From NCBI GenBank assembly GCA_026983895.1, contig JALSTF010000242.1, positions 1-7,051 on the forward strand: DNA of 7,051 nt, in the 5' to 3' direction. The stretch comes from Sulfurovum sp. Lineage in GTDB: Bacteria; Campylobacterota; Campylobacteria; Campylobacterales; Sulfurovaceae. Positions 4,699-7,051 of the stretch are shown in pieces (within the stretch, counting starts at the first letter, position 1; each line of letters starts with the position of its first letter). Both the position numbers and the translations under genes were made by a program. The notes beneath the pieces were generated by a model, which ran no database searches, was not told where the DNA came from, and saw only the letters and a list, made by a program, of their open reading frames with translations.

Positions 4699-6642
4699 TT
4701 ACGCTTCAAAAGACTCCACCCGCTCCAAAAGTTCCAGATAGTGTTCACTTTTTGCTTCATAAGTTGCTTCGAGTTCTGAGAGTTTTTCACTGAGTACGGC
4801 CAGACCTTTCTCTTGATAACACTCCGGATCGCCGAGGCAATGGTTGAGTGCTTCTATCTCCGTTTCGAGTGCTTCTATTTCATCGGGCAGGGTGTCAAAA
4901 TCTCTTTGGTCTTTGTAGCTGAGTTTGGTCTGCTTTCTCTCTTTTGTTTTTGCATGCTCTGTGGTCGTAACGGTTTTGAGCTCACCCTCCATGACTGAGA
5001 GTTCTTTGATCTCTTTTTCGATCTCAAGATATTCGGTATAGCTCTGATAGGACTCTTCCACGATGCCGTTGCCTTTAAAAATGAAGAGTTTGGACGCGAT
5101 CTTGTCGATGAAGTAGCGGTCATGCGAGACGAAAAGTACCGCCCCCGGGAAGGAGATGAGTTTCTCTTCAAGGATGGTGATAGTAGGGATATCCAGGTCA
5201 TTGGTCGGTTCATCGAGGATGAGGCATTCAACCTCTTTGGTAAAAAGCAGTGCCAGAGCGACACGGTTCTTCTCTCCGCCGCTGAGCTGCCCTACTTTTT
5301 TGGTGAGGTACTCTTCGGGGAAGAGGAAAGATTTGAGGTAGGCAAAGACGTGCATGTTATGTCCCTGTACACTGACACTGTCCCCACCATTTGGACAGAA
5401 GGTTTCCATAATGGTGTGTTCGTCATTGAGCATCTCTCTGTGCTGGTCAAAATAACCAATCGAAAAATCGCCTTTCTCGATCGTGCCGGCATCTGCCTTG
5501 ATTCGGCCGAGCAAAAGTTTGAGCAGGGTAGATTTTCCGGCTCCGTTGATGCCTACAATAGCGATCTTGTCACGCTGGAGGATACGTGTGGAAAAGTCCT
5601 CTATGAGCTGTTTGTCAGCGATGCTGTAACGCAAATGCTCCACTTCAAAAAGCATTTTCCGTTTGCTCAGTCCTTTTTCGCCTTTCCAGCTTTTTTTCTC
5701 CCGTTCAAGCTCTATCTGCATCTTGCGTATAAGGGTAGGGTTTTTCTTGGCCTGCTCACGGAGTGCAAAGACCCTTGCTTTGCGTCCCTGGTTGCGTTTT
5801 TCTCTGGCGCGGACACTTTTACCCAGCCACTCTTCCTCTCTTTTGAGTAATTTCATCAGTGTGTCATGGGTTTTTGCAAGGGATTTCATGCGTTCCTCTT
5901 TGAGTTCGAGGTAGGCACGGTATCCGCCTTTGTAGGAGACAAGCTGCTGGTTGTCCACTTCAATGACACGTGTGGCTATGGTATCGATGAAGTGCCTGTC
6001 GTGGGAGATGAAGAGCAGGGTGAATTTTTCTTTGAGCAAAATATCCTCAAGAAACTCTACCATGTAGACATCAAGGTGGTTGGTCGGTTCATCCAGCAGG
6101 AGTACATCCGGTTTTTTCAAAATGAGAGAAGCGAGTGCCACGCGGCGCTGTTCTCCTCCGGAAAGGGAGACAACGAGGCGGTGTTCATACGCTTTGAGTT
6201 TGAATTCCTGCAATACACGCTCTATCTTGTCATCAAGGTTCCAGGCATTGTGGTGGTCGAGAAATGCGGTAATGTGCTCAAGTTTCGTCAGAAGGTCGCT
6301 GTTCTCAAAATCTTCCGCGACTTTCAGACTCAGTGCGGCATGTGCTTCCTGTGCTTCTCTCAGTTCGCTGAGCTCATTGAGAATGGCATCCCTGACCGTC
6401 AGTGAGGTATCAAAACGCGGCTGCTGAGCGAGCATCTCTACCTGCACGGCATTGTTGACGACACGTTTTCCCTCTGTGGGCTCTTCTATGCCTTGTACGA
6501 TCTTCATCAGGGTGGATTTTCCGCAGCCGTTGGGTCCGACGATGGCGACCCTTTCTCCTTCATTGAGATGAAAATCCACATCATCGAGCAAAAGTTTGAT
6601 GTCGTACTGTTTTTTGATATTGAAGAGGTCTATAAGTGCCAC
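4699..6642 (-). CDS. uup: ABC-F family ATPase, Uup type
   Basis: Soluble twin-ATPase protein that acts on the ribosome or on DNA rather than in transport; E. coli Uup is linked to ribosome rescue or assembly and to precise excision of transposons. There are no membrane segments. Numbered from the GTG start (647 residues), domain 1 has Walker A GPNGCGKS (36-43), signature LSGGEQ (160-165), Walker B LLLDEP with Glu185, and the H-loop SHD (213-215). A charged linker (about 245-325) corresponds to the P-site-tRNA-interaction arm. Domain 2 has GINGAGKS (364-371), LSGGEK (453-458), LILDEPTNDLD with Glu478, and SHD (506-508). The text IFKGNG (521-526) and the C-terminal coiled coil (about 545-647) are characteristic of Uup. 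GTG 6642-6640 is chosen over the upstream ATG at 6693 because AGGA lies 5 nt before it and the ABC domain begins immediately (ALIDLFNIKKQY). It converges on cmoB. Confidence 0.93.
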   Translation of the reverse strand: MALIDLFNIKKQYDIKLLLDDVDFHLNEGERVAIVGPNGCGKSTLMKIVQGIEEPTEGKRVVNNAVQVEMLAQQPRFDTSLTVRDAILNELSELREAQEAHAALSLKVAEDFENSDLLTKLEHITAFLDHHNAWNLDDKIERVLQEFKLKAYEHRLVVSLSGGEQRRVALASLILKKPDVLLLDEPTNHLDVYMVEFLEDILLKEKFTLLFISHDRHFIDTIATRVIEVDNQQLVSYKGGYRAYLELKEERMKSLAKTHDTLMKLLKREEEWLGKSVRAREKRNQGRKARVFALREQAKKNPTLIRKMQIELEREKKSWKGEKGLSKRKMLFEVEHLRYSIADKQLIEDFSTRILQRDKIAIVGINGAGKSTLLKLLLGRIKADAGTIEKGDFSIGYFDQHREMLNDEHTIMETFCPNGGDSVSVQGHNMHVFAYLKSFLFPEEYLTKKVGQLSGGEKNRVALALLFTKEVECLILDEPTNDLDIPTITILEEKLISFPGAVLFVSHDRYFIDKIASKLFIFKGNGIVEESYQSYTEYLEIEKEIKELSVMEGELKTVTTTEHAKTKERKQTKLSYKDQRDFDTLPDEIEALETEIEALNHCLGDPECYQEKGLAVLSEKLSELEATYEAKSEHYLELLERVESFEA

Positions 6643-6647
6643 ACCGG

Positions 6648-6651
6648 TCCT
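6648..6651 (-). promoter_or_regulatory. Ribosome binding site fixing the uup GTG start
   Basis: AGGA within CAAAGGACCGGT on the minus strand, 5 nt before GTG 6642-6640. The 17 codons upstream to ATG 6693 (MTSGDVTVFDTIVQRTG) are not part of the usual ABC-F N-terminus. Confidence 0.6.
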
Positions 6652-6704
6652 TTGGACGATAGTATCAAATACCGTTACATCGCCACTTGTCAATTGTTGC
6701 CGTA

Positions 6705-6710
6705 ATTATA
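6705..6710 (-). promoter_or_regulatory. Predicted -10 box for uup
   Basis: A perfect TATAAT on the minus strand, read GGATATAATTACG, lies 62 nt before the uup GTG, behind an A-rich tract (complement of 6723-6730). No convincing -35 hexamer is seen at 16-18 nt. It is the best box in the 198-bp divergent gap for this direction. Confidence 0.5.
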
Positions 6711-6749
6711 TCCTATAGAGCGTTTTTTAAGGCTTGCTAAAGTTCATAA

Positions 6750-6758
6750 TGCTATATT
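6750..6758 (+). promoter_or_regulatory. Predicted extended -10 promoter for the M48 gene
   Basis: TGCTATATT is an extended -10 element (TGN plus TATATT), preceded by T-rich sequence at 6723-6728. An extended -10 needs little -35 contact, which suits Campylobacterota. Transcription would begin near 6765, placing the large hairpin at 6773-6827 within a few bases of the mRNA 5' end. Confidence 0.5.
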
Positions 6759-6772
6759 CCCTAAAAACATAA

Positions 6773-6827
6773 GGGCAACTCTAATAATAGGTAATGTTGT
6801 GAGTATCACCTATTTTTAGAGGTGCCC
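6773..6827 (+). repeat. 55-nt imperfect palindrome / leader hairpin before the M48 gene
   Basis: The left arm from GGGCAACTCTAATAATAGGT (6773-6792) pairs with the right arm ending at 6827. About 22 Watson-Crick and two G-T pairs are interrupted by three mismatches (6778/6822, 6785/6815, 6793/6807), with a tiny loop near 6799-6801. The right arm can alternatively fold on itself, CACCT 6807-6811 with AGGTG 6820-6824. TA dinucleotides flank both ends (6770-6771 and 6829-6830), which would suit a TA-target element but could be chance. The 3' end lies 2 nt before the AAGGA ribosome site at 6830-6834. Both arms are near-copies of the 21 bases at 3162-3182. Read as a MITE-like or repetitive extragenic palindrome, possibly acting as an mRNA leader structure. 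Confidence 0.8.
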
Positions 6828-6840
6828 ATAAGGAAAAATC

Positions 6841-7051
6841 ATGCTTGAGATCATTGTGGCACTCTATTCTTTCTATATTTTACTTAAACTCTATATCTCT
6901 TTTATGCAGATAGGCTATATCAACAGTGAAAAACGAAAAGATCCTGTATTGATGCCTGCGGGTCGATATATGGTCGCTGCCAATTATGCAGTGGCCAAAG
7001 AGAAACTGGGTATTGTGGAAACTTTCGTGGACTACCTGATGTTCCTCTGGT
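6841..7051 (+). CDS. M48 family (Ste24/HtpX-like) membrane metallopeptidase, N-terminal fragment
   Basis: Only the first 70 codons are in the window and the frame is open at the edge. The protein begins MLEIIVALYSFYILLKLYIS, a membrane helix (about 2-22), followed by FMQIGYINSEKRKDPVLMPA, a soluble stretch GRYMVAANYAVAKEKLGIVE, and the start of a second hydrophobic segment (TFVDYLMFLW). This matches the N-terminal region of Ste24-type M48 proteases, where these helices precede the zinc-binding HExxH motif; that motif lies beyond the window, so catalysis cannot be checked. The ATG has AAGGA at 6830-6834 with a 6-nt spacer. It is divergent from uup. Family assignment comes from recall of the characteristic N-terminus, not from the active site, and an unrelated membrane protein remains possible. 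Confidence 0.72.
   Translation, partial: MLEIIVALYSFYILLKLYISFMQIGYINSEKRKDPVLMPAGRYMVAANYAVAKEKLGIVETFVDYLMFLW

Noticed and set aside
5122..6405. Open frames of 242 and 179 codons on the plus strand inside uup
   Set aside because: They are antisense to the continuous, motif-complete Uup gene, have no ribosome sites and show unstructured Phe-rich composition.
6643..6693. Upstream ATG start for uup
   Set aside because: The 17 extra residues do not resemble ABC-F N-termini, and the internal GTG has a better ribosome site. The region is more likely leader.
6688..6693. Perfect TTGACA on the minus strand as the uup -35
   Set aside because: At 16-18 nt spacing the downstream hexamers (such as TATTTG) are poor, and any start there would fall almost on the ribosome site. 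TATAAT at 6705-6710 is the better candidate.
1..7051. CRISPR array, tRNA, toxin-antitoxin, phage or transposase genes
   Set aside because: No regularly spaced repeats, no cloverleaf or CCA-ended segment and no such proteins were seen in the frames examined. The only repeats are the leader palindromes.

Overview
The window reads as ordinary chromosome from a Campylobacterota (epsilonproteobacterial) genome, most like a free-living Sulfurovum/Sulfurimonas-type relative. This assignment is inferred from protein character, from a GC content that looks mid-40s by eye, and from the order thioredoxin lipoprotein / 5-formyltetrahydrofolate cyclo-ligase / RNase Y, which I recall from Campylobacter jejuni (around Cj1207c-Cj1209). 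No phage, plasmid, CRISPR, toxin-antitoxin, rRNA or tRNA signal was found.

Layout. A TlpA-like thioredoxin lipoprotein runs leftwards off the window (1-528, minus). It is divergent from 5-formyltetrahydrofolate cyclo-ligase (579-1133, plus), which is followed by RNase Y (rny, 1202-2731). After a 112-bp gap with a probable promoter come a 100-residue protein I do not recognise (2844-3146), a secreted cyclophilin-type peptidyl-prolyl isomerase (3207-3746) and the tRNA-wobble carboxymethyltransferase cmoB (3747-4649). The cyclophilin stop and the cmoB start abut directly (TAG ATG). Converging on cmoB is a Uup-type ABC-F ATPase (4699-6642, minus). Divergent from it is the start of an M48 (Ste24-like) membrane protease (6841 to the window end, plus).

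The genes fall into two loose themes: RNA and translation (rny, cmoB, uup) and the cell envelope (thioredoxin lipoprotein, periplasmic isomerase, membrane protease). Three genes start at GTG with a well-placed Shine-Dalgarno sequence (1-528, 2844-3146, 4699-6642). Those starts differ from the longest open frame or are not at an ATG.

The least ordinary feature is a family of related palindromes in the 5' leaders of three plus-strand genes. There is a 55-nt imperfect hairpin at 6773-6827 just before the M48 ribosome-binding site. A compact 26-nt hairpin at 3158-3183 before the isomerase matches one arm of it at 20 of 21 bases. A degenerate remnant lies at 2805-2818 before the unknown gene. They look like a small dispersed or MITE-like palindromic element, possibly co-opted as a leader RNA structure. 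I see no convincing new multi-gene system here.
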